Source: Climacium dendroides
Taxonomy: Eukaryota; Streptophyta; Bryopsida; Hypnales; Climaciaceae
Assembly: GCA_950106755.1 (NCBI GenBank)
Contig: OX467091.1
Coordinates: 28,568,306-28,632,305, forward strand
Direction: 5' to 3'
Length of the DNA stretch: 64,000 nt
Below are positions 35,107-44,519 of this stretch, piece by piece. Within the stretch, counting starts at the first letter, position 1; each line of letters opens with the position of its first letter. Below the pieces are notes generated by a model that saw only the letters and a list, made by a program, of their open reading frames with translations, had not been told where the DNA came from and did not search any database. The position numbers and the translations under genes are program-made.

Positions 35107-36826
35107 TCAATGACGAGGAGGTCTGGTCACCCGAAGTGCCCACTTCTTTTGGCTGTGTACTTTCACAAAGCACTTTTCCAAACACATATGAGCTCCACTG
35201 CATGTGGTGCACCTAAATCTAGTCCTTCGTTTACAAACAATGCATTGTCGCCATAGATTAGATCGTATGCTGCTGTAGTGCAATGCAGTCGGGTGTCGAA
35301 GGCACTCCACTTTGCAAGTTGAAGGTGGGTCCAACCATGGAGCTACCAAAGCTTTTGCTATCTCCATGTGATACAATAGCCTCTTTCGGTACACCTTTTC
35401 ACCACGAGTGAGGCAGTCATGTTTGAAAAGCACCCATGAATTGTTCAACCAACAGTCAATAATGAAAAAGAAATGCTTGTGCCACCACTTATGTGAGTGG
35501 AATTGCACACTATAGTCAGTTCGCATTTGATCGACCATGTCAACGCCACGCATGTGTGTCTGGTACTCTACCTGTTGGGGAGTCGAAGCAATAGGCTCCC
35601 GAGTGCCTTTCACCCAACGCATGGAGCGTGCCCCCTCGCCTATAGGATCTGCAGATGTGGACAAAAAATAGACTGGCTTGGAGTCATACCAACATGTAGC
35701 AGCCATACGACGCTGGGCGTGCATCCGCCAAATCAAGGTGCCACGCGGGTGATCACCTCTCTTGTGCCCCAGCAATGATGTCGACAATCCTATGCGATTC
35801 TCTCTCAAGGTGCCGGTCGCCTATATCCCCCGCTTATATAAGTCTTCAAACAATTGTGGTGAGGTGAAGAAGTTGTCACAGACAATGGTATGTCCAACAC
35901 CATCCAAGCCCATACTTAGTTCCTTCACTACTCGTTCACCTTGTCGTACTTCTGGGGCTCCTGCTGCACCAACATACGGCTGAAGGTTGTATATATATCG
36001 TGAGGGATTACATACAGCTGCAAAATATTTGAAGCCATATTTGGTTGGCTTTGCCGGCATATATTGTCGAAACCCTAAGTAGTGCCCACGGTATGCCACC
36101 ATAATCTCATCACATGTGATAAATTTCTCCGGGTTGTAGAATGCTCGACTCTTCGTAACAAAGTCAGAAATTATCCACCTAGCTTTAGCAAGCTTATCAT
36201 ACCGTGGTGAGTCTCGATCACCCTCAATGGTCTCATTATTCACAAGATGCAGGCATCGTAGTAAAGATTCGAAGCGATTCCGAGTAAATACTCGAGGTAT
36301 CAAGGAGCATCGATGGAACTCAGACCGCTTCCAATAATCCCGTATAGTGGGCATCGTTTTGATGCCCATAAGAATGGCTACACCCACGAAGGCTCTTATC
36401 TCCAGAGGACAAGTGGGAACCCAATGAGGGCCTCCATTCGTGTGCTTTGACCTTCCAGTACCTTTTTGAGATGCATAGATATTTGTCTGTTCGACTACCT
36501 CATTCAATACCATGTCGTCAAAAAATAGATCAAAGAAATGCAAAGCAGCACGTCTTGTACGTGGGACTCTAGCCGTGGGACCTGGAGGTGGGCCAGTGAA
36601 TGATTCCCTGTCTCCCAATAGCGTGGTTTCTGGGCTCTACCAAAATCTGTCATGGTAACGAGCCCGGAATTCTAAATTGTCCAAGTCACCATCACCCTCA
36701 TAATACCCAATTTCATGACGAAGATCCACACTACTTTCTTCAGATTCACCCTCCGAATCAGAGAATTCTATAGAAGAAGCATGGCCGACAAAGTCACACC
36801 AATCGGCCCTCCACTCAGATTCTGAT
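35107..36826 (-). pseudogene. piggyBac transposase gene, 5' truncated by telomeric repeats
   Basis: One frame runs from 36822 down to the stop at 35109-35107. It has in-frame TAGs only at 36639-36637 and 35823-35821. The N-terminus is acidic (SDSEGESEESS). All catalytic aspartates of the DDD family are visible: CDEIMVAYRG (about 36110), IVCDNFFTSPQLFEDL (about 35870) and HMRGVDMVDQ (about 35540). The C-terminal Cys/His finger (CIVCKRRTRFRCTTC) is intact. The enzyme excises and inserts at TTAA sites. The 5' end abuts the TTTAGGG array at 36827. The gene is intronless and otherwise well preserved, so it is recent compared with its neighbours. piggyBac is rare in plants. Confidence 0.85.
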
Positions 36827-36858
36827 GGGTTTAGGGTTTAGGGTTTAGGGTTTAAGGG
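36827..36858 (+). repeat. Interstitial telomeric array 2
   Basis: GGG, three TTTAGGG, TTTAAGGG. It joins the interior of the piggyBac ORF directly and is followed by TTACAAGAGTGTCCC. Confidence 0.95.
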
Positions 36859-37643
36859 TTACAAGAGTGTCCCTAGGGGTATGGCCATTTTGGAGGTGGT
36901 TTTTATTGCACCAACCCCCCCATTAGCAACCCTTGCGAATTCAAAAATGCAAAAAGGAACCCTAATTTTTGCTCCATTTGTGAGATATAGCAACTTTCAC
37001 TTTAGGGTCCACAAATTTGACTTTGCTCTTGCACACACAATTTGAAGAATTTTTTGAAGAGAATCATATTTTCGGGTTGGGCTTCATAAGAGCTACCCAA
37101 AAATATCTTTTACTTCTAAAAATAGTAACTATGATTTTTAGGTTCCTTAAGGAATAGGGTGCACATAAGAGCTTCATGAAATGCATTTTATTTCATTTTT
37201 GATATGATGAATGGATAGGGTTTTATGTAGGGGTGACAACATGACGTGGCACGTTTCGATTGGACGCTCCATGTACAAGTTATGGACGGATGAAGTTTCG
37301 AAATCCAAACTTCATCCATCAATTGCCACTACATTTGATGTCCGATTGGGGGGTGTAAGGTATTTTTGGAAATTACTCAAGGGCACCTACAAGGTGAAGC
37401 TTTTATCTCAATCCAAAAATAGAAAGTTACGAGGGTCAAAACGCGAGGGTGTTCAAATGCACTTTTGCATGGAGAAGGGCGATTAAAATCCAAGGGCATC
37501 ATCACGTAGGTCTTGTCGAGGGGATTCCAGAATGATGTGGCACTCTTCAATTGGATGCTCTATGTGCAAGTTATGGACAGATGAAGTTTGAAAATTCAAA
37601 CTTCATCCATCATTTGGCACTACGTTCGGCGTCCAATTGGGGA
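36859..37643 (+). repeat. Telomere-adjacent module B with two hairpin units
   Basis: Opens TTACAAGAGTGTCCC and has ACCCCCCCATT and TGTGAGATATAGCAACTTT as in module A. Hairpins GGATGAAGTTT...AAACTTCATCC lie near 37287 and 37579. The part from about 37335 to 37643 is repeated in inverted orientation at about 60600-60947. Confidence 0.75.
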
Positions 37644-37754
37644 TTAGGGTTTAGGGTTTAGGGTTTAGGGTTTAGGGTTTAGGGTTTAGGATTTAGGGTT
37701 TAGGGTTTAGGGTTTAGGGTTTAGGGTTTAGGGTTTAGGGTTTAGGGTTTAGGG
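37644..37754 (+). repeat. Interstitial telomeric array 3
   Basis: About 16 TTTAGGG copies with one TTTAGGA. It starts at GTCCAATTGGGGA of the hairpin repeat and is followed by TTACATGAGTATCCC. Confidence 0.95.
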
Positions 37755-38220
37755 TTACATGAGTATCCCCGAGGATTTGGGGTGTTTTTTTTAAGCCGAG
37801 ATTTTGGCTACCCCCCCATTTGTAAGGTCTACGAGTCCAACGGTGGTCATAACTTCCAAAAAAGTATCACCAATTGTGAGATATAGCAACTTTGACCGTA
37901 GCTCTTCGAAGGTTGACTTTGGTAATGTGTCTTCGTTTTAGAGGGCTTTTCAACAAAAAACATATATTTGGGATGGGCTTGATGTAAGCTATCCGAATAT
38001 GCTTCAACATTCTATTTTTAGTAATTTCTTCTTAGAGCTTTAGAATCTTGGGTTTAGAGTGGTTTTTTGGTGTTTGAAATGGTTTGATTTCATTATTTTT
38101 GGATGAGTTTTGGACTACCCCCCCAATTTAAAGGTTTAGGAATCTCATGGTGGTGGTAACTTCCAAATAACTGTCTTAGATTGTGAGATATGGAAACTTT
38201 GACTTTTGGCCTTAAATTAT
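37755..38220 (+). repeat. Telomere-adjacent module C
   Basis: TTACATGAGTATCCC, GAGGATTTGGGG, a poly-T run, GGCTACCCCCCCATTT and TGTGAGATATAGCAACTTT. Its first 70 bp are almost identical to 61658-61730. Confidence 0.75.
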
Positions 38221-38239
38221 TCTCATGCATTTTACAAAG

Positions 38240-38760
38240 CTTAGAAATTTAGAACTTATAGATACACTTATTTCTATTCATTCACGTGCAAATTTGTAAT
38301 ATATTTTTATTTTGGTCCATCAAACTACAGCCCACTAATAATACATTCATTTATAAATTAAAAAATAACATGAATTTTAATATTATTTTCATGAATTTTA
38401 CAAAACTTAGAAATTTAGAACTTATAGATACACTTATTTCTATTCATTCACGTGCAAATTTGTAATATATTTTTATTTTGGTCCATCAAACTACAGCCCA
38501 CTTATAATACATTCATTTATAAATTAAAAAATAACATGAATTTTCGAAATTATTCTCATGCATTCCCTAATGCTAAAGAATTTGGAACTTATAGGTACAC
38601 TCATTTCTAAACCCTTACATACAAATTTGTAACATATTATTATTTTGGTCCTCTAAAATACAATCCACTTAAAATACAATCATTTTCAATTTCAATAAAA
38701 ACATTGATTTCAATAATATTGTGATGAATTCCCTAAACCTAAACAATAGGATTTGACTAA
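38240..38760 (+). repeat. Outlying block of the ~165-bp satellite
   Basis: Three units of about 166 bp with TTTAGAACTTATAGATACAC, ACTACAGCCCAC and AATAACATGAATTT, clearly the family of the large array at 54-60 kb. The last, diverged unit (about 38580-38760) resembles the right-edge unit of that array (about 60290-60470). Confidence 0.85.
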
Positions 38761-38964
38761 ACCCTTAAACTTGAAAGTTGTAAGTACATGGATCTATGAA
38801 AATTCATGGAAATTTTTTGCCTATGCTACCCTCTCAATTACTTATTAAGTCAAAATACCCTAAACCATGAAATTGAAAATTCATTTATTTAACCCTAAAT
38901 CCCTTTGAAATTTAGCCTCATAGAAACATGCAATTTTGATGAAATTAAATTAAATTGAGTTTTC

Positions 38965-39100
38965 ATACAACTTGCAAACATTTATATTTTTATGAATCCA
39001 TTTATAATTTTGAGAAACAGTACATATGAAGCCTTATTGTATTTGAATGAATCCTATTGATTCAAGTCATACAATCAATATCTACTGACTTAAATGGAAA
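38965..39100 (+). repeat. Flank segment F, inverted copy at 53815-53945
   Basis: The segment with TTTTTATGAATCCAT, AAGCCTTATTGTA and CCTATTGATTCAAG matches the reverse complement of the sequence just left of the large satellite. It ends about 20 bp from the 3' end of the OTU ORF pair. Confidence 0.7.
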
Positions 39101-39120
39101 ATTGAACTAGTTTAGGGTCT

Positions 39121-40053
39121 CTAGGAATGTTTTGTAAGTATGTGTGCACGCCAATTAGCTCCATATTGTATTACAAATTGGCGAGCTGCCGTAGCTTGGT
39201 CGGGCCAATCACAAGGCAATGGTCCACCTGTACTAGTACGGTGGAGCATGATGGGGGTAACACCATCTCTTTTTTTGAGCCGCCCCGGGAACTTCCAATA
39301 TGCGTTTTGCAAGAAGTCGTTGATCAAATGTTGTTGTTGTGGATCATCTTGTTCCCATCCATCATATTCATAGTTCACATTCTGTCGTTTTTGTTTTTGT
39401 TGTTTTATGGCACTTTGAAATATGCGAGCCTCCCTCAAATGCTTCTTCATATCCTTGCCACTCCATCCAATGGATTGGCGAGTTTCCGTGAGAGCACTTC
39501 GCATTCGAACTGTAGATGAACGTTCGTTTTGCCCTTGAACACTGGCTTCAAAGTTTGCGAGTTTGTCTCTAAAGGTTGTTAACATGGTCTCAATGGAGGT
39601 ACCCACAACATCAAAAGGAGCTCCTAGCCAATCTTCTATGTCACGTATGCGCAACAACTTTTCTGTCACACAAAGTTCTCGGCCTTCTCCAACGGTGTAC
39701 GTACGAACGGTGGCTTCCACCCTACTGCCTAAAAAACGTGTCGTCCGATTAACGGGGTTCATGTTTTCCCAACGATCTTGTAATTTCTTCAGTTGAATGA
39801 GTCTAGTGTGCATCGTTCGAATTGTTTTGGGCATGTCGTCTAGTGTTTGCCTTTTCACCACAGAGAGCACTTCATGCACTAACTCTGGATATATCTTTAC
39901 TTGATCACATGTGGGCTGAAAAATGGGCTTGAAGGTAAGGGATCCTAAACCAACATGCATGAACATGGGATGTACCTTGTGGTCCTTGAAATGACGATAC
40001 ATCCTACCGTTTGCTATCATTTGAAGATCACTAAAACGATAAGAGTTGATCAT
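39121..40053 (-). CDS. Unknown ORF in frame with and downstream of the OTU ORF
   Basis: 310 codons from ATG 40053 (MINSYRFSDLQMIANGRMYR) to TAG 39123-39121. It is in the same frame as the OTU ORF and separated only by TAA 40068-40066 and four sense codons (DQNN). The protein is hydrophilic, with a Lys/Arg/Gln-rich segment (AIKQQKQKRQN, about residues 219-229) and a C-terminal QFVIQYGANWRAHILTKH. No domain was recognised. Either the two were one protein of about 730 residues with a CAA-to-TAA nonsense mutation, or they are two products of one transcript. The tight spacing and lack of introns favour a common origin. Confidence 0.45.
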   Translation of the reverse strand: MINSYRFSDLQMIANGRMYRHFKDHKVHPMFMHVGLGSLTFKPIFQPTCDQVKIYPELVHEVLSVVKRQTLDDMPKTIRTMHTRLIQLKKLQDRWENMNPVNRTTRFLGSRVEATVRTYTVGEGRELCVTEKLLRIRDIEDWLGAPFDVVGTSIETMLTTFRDKLANFEASVQGQNERSSTVRMRSALTETRQSIGWSGKDMKKHLREARIFQSAIKQQKQKRQNVNYEYDGWEQDDPQQQHLINDFLQNAYWKFPGRLKKRDGVTPIMLHRTSTGGPLPCDWPDQATAARQFVIQYGANWRAHILTKHS

Positions 40054-40065
40054 GTTGTTTTGATC

Positions 40066-41274
40066 TTAATAGTCCACAGCTCCGTAGTCAAATGTGTTTG
40101 GCGGATTTAGTGGGTCTCGAGCCACTTTTTGAAAATATCGATTTATGAAGAAATCAATCTTGGGCTCCGACCTTAAAATCCTCCATTTCATGCCAAATGT
40201 CAAAATTCTACACTCTAAGGCTCCCAAATCTTGTAGTACAGTTGCAATTGCATCCACAGGCATGTTCACTTGGTTTGTCGAGAGGAGAAGGAGGTCTTCG
40301 CTGGGAGTCAAACTTAAACCGTGGAACTCTCGCAAGCGAGAAACAATGCTTTCTTTGAAACGGCTTCTCTCAACGATGGTCTGACCAGCATACACTTTCA
40401 CAATCATGGGATCAACAATAACATGGAGCCAATCCTTGAATTGGTCCAAGTCATTGACTGGGATTCGTCTGTTTGCCGGACGTGAAATGCATCCAAGAAT
40501 CGTTGGCAAATCCTCGACCAACATCAAAAAGTTGGCCTTGTCTACGTCTATGCTTCTTAGGGACCAAGCATCAGAAACATTATCTGGCATTGGAATTGGA
40601 CCCGCATTATTGTCGGCCGCACTTAAATCTATGTTTCCATGGATTCTTGTTGACACCATTGGATGGAAGTGTGCATTCTCCCATGCAATAAAATAAGGCT
40701 CAACGAATGGAAATAAATTTAGACTGTCCCAATTCGGCCGAACAATTCCATATGTAGAAATTACGTTTATGTTATAGCACACTATTGGACGACGAATGTC
40801 CCGTGCCACAAAAGTCGATATAAAAGTATCACCCCATAATCCACCATCTCTAGCGGGCATATCCATTAATCTGAGATACTCTTGATAAGGTGTTGCGGAT
40901 GTGAATTCTGGATGAACATCCTTAATAGCATCGATGGACTCAATCATTCTTGTCCTTGCATGTCCACCTTGATATATCTTTTCTCTAATTGTATCAACTG
41001 CCGCATGTCTCATAGAGTCGGAAAATGAAATCATTTCTCTTATGTTATTTAGTGGAATCTCCATTCGCTTAAACTCTAAATACGTGATGCTATCAAAAAA
41101 ACAATCTCCGGGACTATAGTGATATTGCTTTACAATCCGCATTCCCAGATAAGATTCAAATAGACAATCTATAATGTCTATATCTTCTTCATCTACAAGT
41201 GGTTTAATGGAAGCTTTGGGGTCCAAACATCGACGATCATTTAGAGCTTGTTGAGCTTCTATCGGAGTCCACAT
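40066..41274 (-). CDS. OTU-like cysteine protease domain protein
   Basis: ATG 41274 (MWTPIEAQQAL) is preferred; a hydrophobic in-frame extension to 41334 has weaker support. The OTU features are a Cys box YSPGDCFFDS (about residues 52-61 from this start), a lobe with LWGDTFISTFVARDIRRPIV (about residues 145-165) and a His box AHFHPMV (about residue 205). The Cys box has PGDCFF where DGNCFF is usual, so the catalytic aspartate is displaced. OTU enzymes cleave ubiquitin-type conjugates. The rest (about 195 residues) is unfamiliar. The frame is open and intronless, unlike the spliced genes nearby. It stops at TAA 40068-40066, and the same frame then continues as the next ORF. OTU domains occur in some transposons and large DNA viruses, so a foreign source is possible. 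Confidence 0.6.
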   Translation of the reverse strand: MWTPIEAQQALNDRRCLDPKASIKPLVDEEDIDIIDCLFESYLGMRIVKQYHYSPGDCFFDSITYLEFKRMEIPLNNIREMISFSDSMRHAAVDTIREKIYQGGHARTRMIESIDAIKDVHPEFTSATPYQEYLRLMDMPARDGGLWGDTFISTFVARDIRRPIVCYNINVISTYGIVRPNWDSLNLFPFVEPYFIAWENAHFHPMVSTRIHGNIDLSAADNNAGPIPMPDNVSDAWSLRSIDVDKANFLMLVEDLPTILGCISRPANRRIPVNDLDQFKDWLHVIVDPMIVKVYAGQTIVERSRFKESIVSRLREFHGLSLTPSEDLLLLSTNQVNMPVDAIATVLQDLGALECRILTFGMKWRILRSEPKIDFFINRYFQKVARDPLNPPNTFDYGAVDY

Positions 41275-41334
41275 TTTGAAATAATTACGAAAATGATGGC
41301 AAATGATAATAACCCTGAAAATAATCAAAACCAA

Positions 41335-42424
41335 ACAATCATCACAAAAAGAATTAAAATTAAAATTAGTCTAACCAACATTTTCTACAAAAAAAGGACG
41401 ACAATTACATCAACAAACTTTGAAATAATATTCCCAATTCACAAACTTGAAACCACCCTCAAGGCCTAAATCTATAGAACTAAATCAATCATACAGCATG
41501 GATTTAGGATTACCTTCAATCATATGTCATTTTATATGTATTGATCATTTTTTGTCAATGGAATATGAAGTCTGTACCCAATATATGCTCCAAATATTGC
41601 AATAAGTGCTCCAATTTGTTGTAAATATTGCTCAAATATCTGCAAAAATAAAATATTCAAATTTTAGTTGGTTTAGTAGCTGGGACTTATAAAGTTTCTA
41701 TACGAAATTGCAGCTCCTCTTTCAAACCGCATAGTTGAGATTCTTGCTTCAAATGTAATTCCCTTCTTTATAACAGTCTATGTTCGTTTTTTGCATCAGT
41801 TTGAAAATTTGTATTTTAATCATATGGTGTCCCTAGAATACATTCTAAGAGAGTCTAATCTCCTCTTGACTTGGAATTTTTAAAAAAACCCACAAAGTTT
41901 TTTAATACTATCATGGGAACCATACTGGACTGTCTATCTGTGTGATTTTAAGGGTTACGTTACTGATGATTTCCGAAACCAACAACTTAATAGTACAAAT
42001 GGAAAATAAAATCTGAACATTTTTAAAATTCCTACAAAGTGATAAGTGTATGATAAAAAAATAACTAGCTCCTTTTTACTCAAGGACCTCTTAGCAGCTG
42101 TATACATAACACTCCATAGAAGTCTGAGACATAATGTTTCCACTGACAAGCTACTGCTTGGGGTCTGTTACATGATGTCCTTTCTATACAGTACAACATG
42201 CATCCTAACTAAATTACGATAGTTCATTTCAACTTCTCAGGGGAGTTCGACACAGATTCAGGGCAGTCTTGCATCGGCTGGGCAAAAATCGACATGCAAG
42301 AAACAGTACGTGCGTCTCTATCGACATGACAATATTATATTCAGTTCGTCTCTATTAACAATATTATCTACCTAAACCCAGACGGTGAGATGCTCCTCTT
42401 GGTAGGATTAGATCTTCAATCATG
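41335..42424. other. Non-coding spacer
   Basis: AT-rich 5' flank of the OTU ORF. No exon or repeat could be recognised. Confidence 0.5.
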
Positions 42425-42960
42425 ATCATGGATTTGAAACAGGTACGGTCTGATATAAGTTACAAAAAACTGGAGTACAGACTGGGTACATGACGCCCCT
42501 GAGAAACTGGAGTAGAGACTTACAAATGCAGAAGGATCTGAAAGGAGCCGCATGTGAAAGACATTCAAGTAGGTACGTGACGCCCCTGAGTCATCGATTT
42601 CAAACAGGTACGGTCTGGTATAAGTTGCAAAAAACTGGAGTAGAGACTGGATACGTGACGCCCCTGAGAAACTGGAGTAGAGACTTACAAATCTGCAAAG
42701 GATCTGAAAGGAGCCACATGTGAAAGATATTCAAGTAGGTACGTGACGCTCCTGAGTCATCGATTTCAAACAGGTACGGTCTGGCATAAGTTACAGAAAA
42801 CTGGAGTAGAGACTGGGTACGTGACGCCTCTGAGAAACTGGAGTAGAGACTAGGTACGTGACGCCCCTAAGTCATCGATTTCAAACAGATACGGCCTGGT
42901 ATAAGTTACAGAAAACTAGAGTAGAGCCCGGGTACATGACGCCTCTGGGCTAGAATTACA
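42425..42960. repeat. Tandem repeat of about 170 bp (GTACGTGACGCC type)
   Basis: Three or more imperfect units share GGTACGTGACGCCCCTGAG, CATCGATTTCAAACAGGTAC and AACTGGAGTAGAGACT. The internal subrepeat AACTGGAGTAGAGACT occurs up to twice per unit. Confidence 0.8.
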
Positions 42961-44519
42961 GTACTTCCTAACAAGTACACTGGAAACACCTAATATGTGC
43001 CCCTCTGCTGTAACTATAGCATAAACTGAGCTTCGATCACTCGGCACTAACCACATACAGCAAAGGACTACCGGAGACTACTCATGGCTACTGAAATTCG
43101 AAGAGCTGGGACAAACAAGAATGCTCCCGCTAGGTGCATGGCTGTTAAGAGAGACAAACAGTGCACTACCAAAACAGTGCACTACGAGACAACCAGCCCC
43201 CACCCCGTGATTCCCGTTCACATAAAAGACAGAAGTTGCGTTGTAAAATGGAAGCGTAAGCCTCTCGATGACGTGTTACAGCGAGAATTTCTGAAGTGCT
43301 AAATTTACGTGTTATTTTATTTTACTCGCTTTGCCATTGGTCATATGTAATTCTACCCCACTTGCTGGTTCCCCGGCCAGAGTGAACTCACCCCTCATTG
43401 CCCCATTTAACACCTGGGGTATATGCTGTGGAATTTTTTTGTTTGCAATCCGATGAACTTTTTTGCGAATTTTGAACTCAGATTTGCATCAGCGGCCCCA
43501 AATTAGCTGGAGGCGGTGTAGAAATATAAAAAATCATGGCAGAAGATTGGGGGCTTTTCTTCACTATTAACCCTGGCGGGGCAATGAGGGGGTCAGTTCT
43601 CCCTGGTCCTGGTTCCCCGGGTGCAGTCTTGCGATTGCCTCGGTTCTTCGGTTGACCCTTTCATTTTGACCCTTTCATTTCTTCTGGAAGTCCGTCGGCC
43701 CCGCACTTTCACCGGTAGATGAACTTCGTTCAAGGGAGATGACACGCCCAGTTGAATTCTCACTTTCTTAAAAATGAACAAGTATTCAAGTCGTGGATGC
43801 ACTTTGAATCCTTGGTTTTGGACCCGCTGTTGGTTGGTTGCACAGATATTAGAGTTTTGCTTCAAGTGTATGAAAGTATGATCGACAACCCTGTTTCAGT
43901 GAAAATATAGGAGTGACTATAATGTTCAAGTATAGGCAAGCCCTTTCCGGTGACTCAATCACGTATCTAAAGGACTGGTGAATTTACAAATAATTACATT
44001 ACTTGAGAGTTCATTTATTCCTACTTTCTGCCTGGAATACCTTGATTGGTGAAGACGGTGTGTTCCATAATTATCGAGAGTCATGCAAATGGGAAAGTGT
44101 CCAGTAGCGATACGACCAATGTGACAGCTGCCGTTCCATTTTTGATGCCACCTATTTTCATAATATTTTAGAAAAAGGTTTGCTTTTGGGAGAATATATT
44201 GGGCTACAGCTTTTCACACCCTCTGGAATTATCCGATGAACTATTATTGGGTGTGGCAGTGACTGTGCTCCTGGTCCACTCATAGTGCATCCGTCTTGAA
44301 ATTATTGCTCAGTTCCAAGCCCCTGAATACAAAGCAAATAGATTTCGCTCAAAACTTGACCTCAAAAACAACTCTGATGGTGAATACAATCAGCAACCCC
44401 CAGCATTCGGAATGGATTATGGTAACCTGATCAAACTCTTCGAACATGACTAACCAGTCACCTCCCGCAACTCTAATGTGAGATTGGAGAGGGAGAAAAA
44501 ATGCACAAGAGAAACTTAC
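42961..44519. other. Non-coding spacer
   Basis: Several short frames are present but none has recognised content or splice-supported context. Confidence 0.45.
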
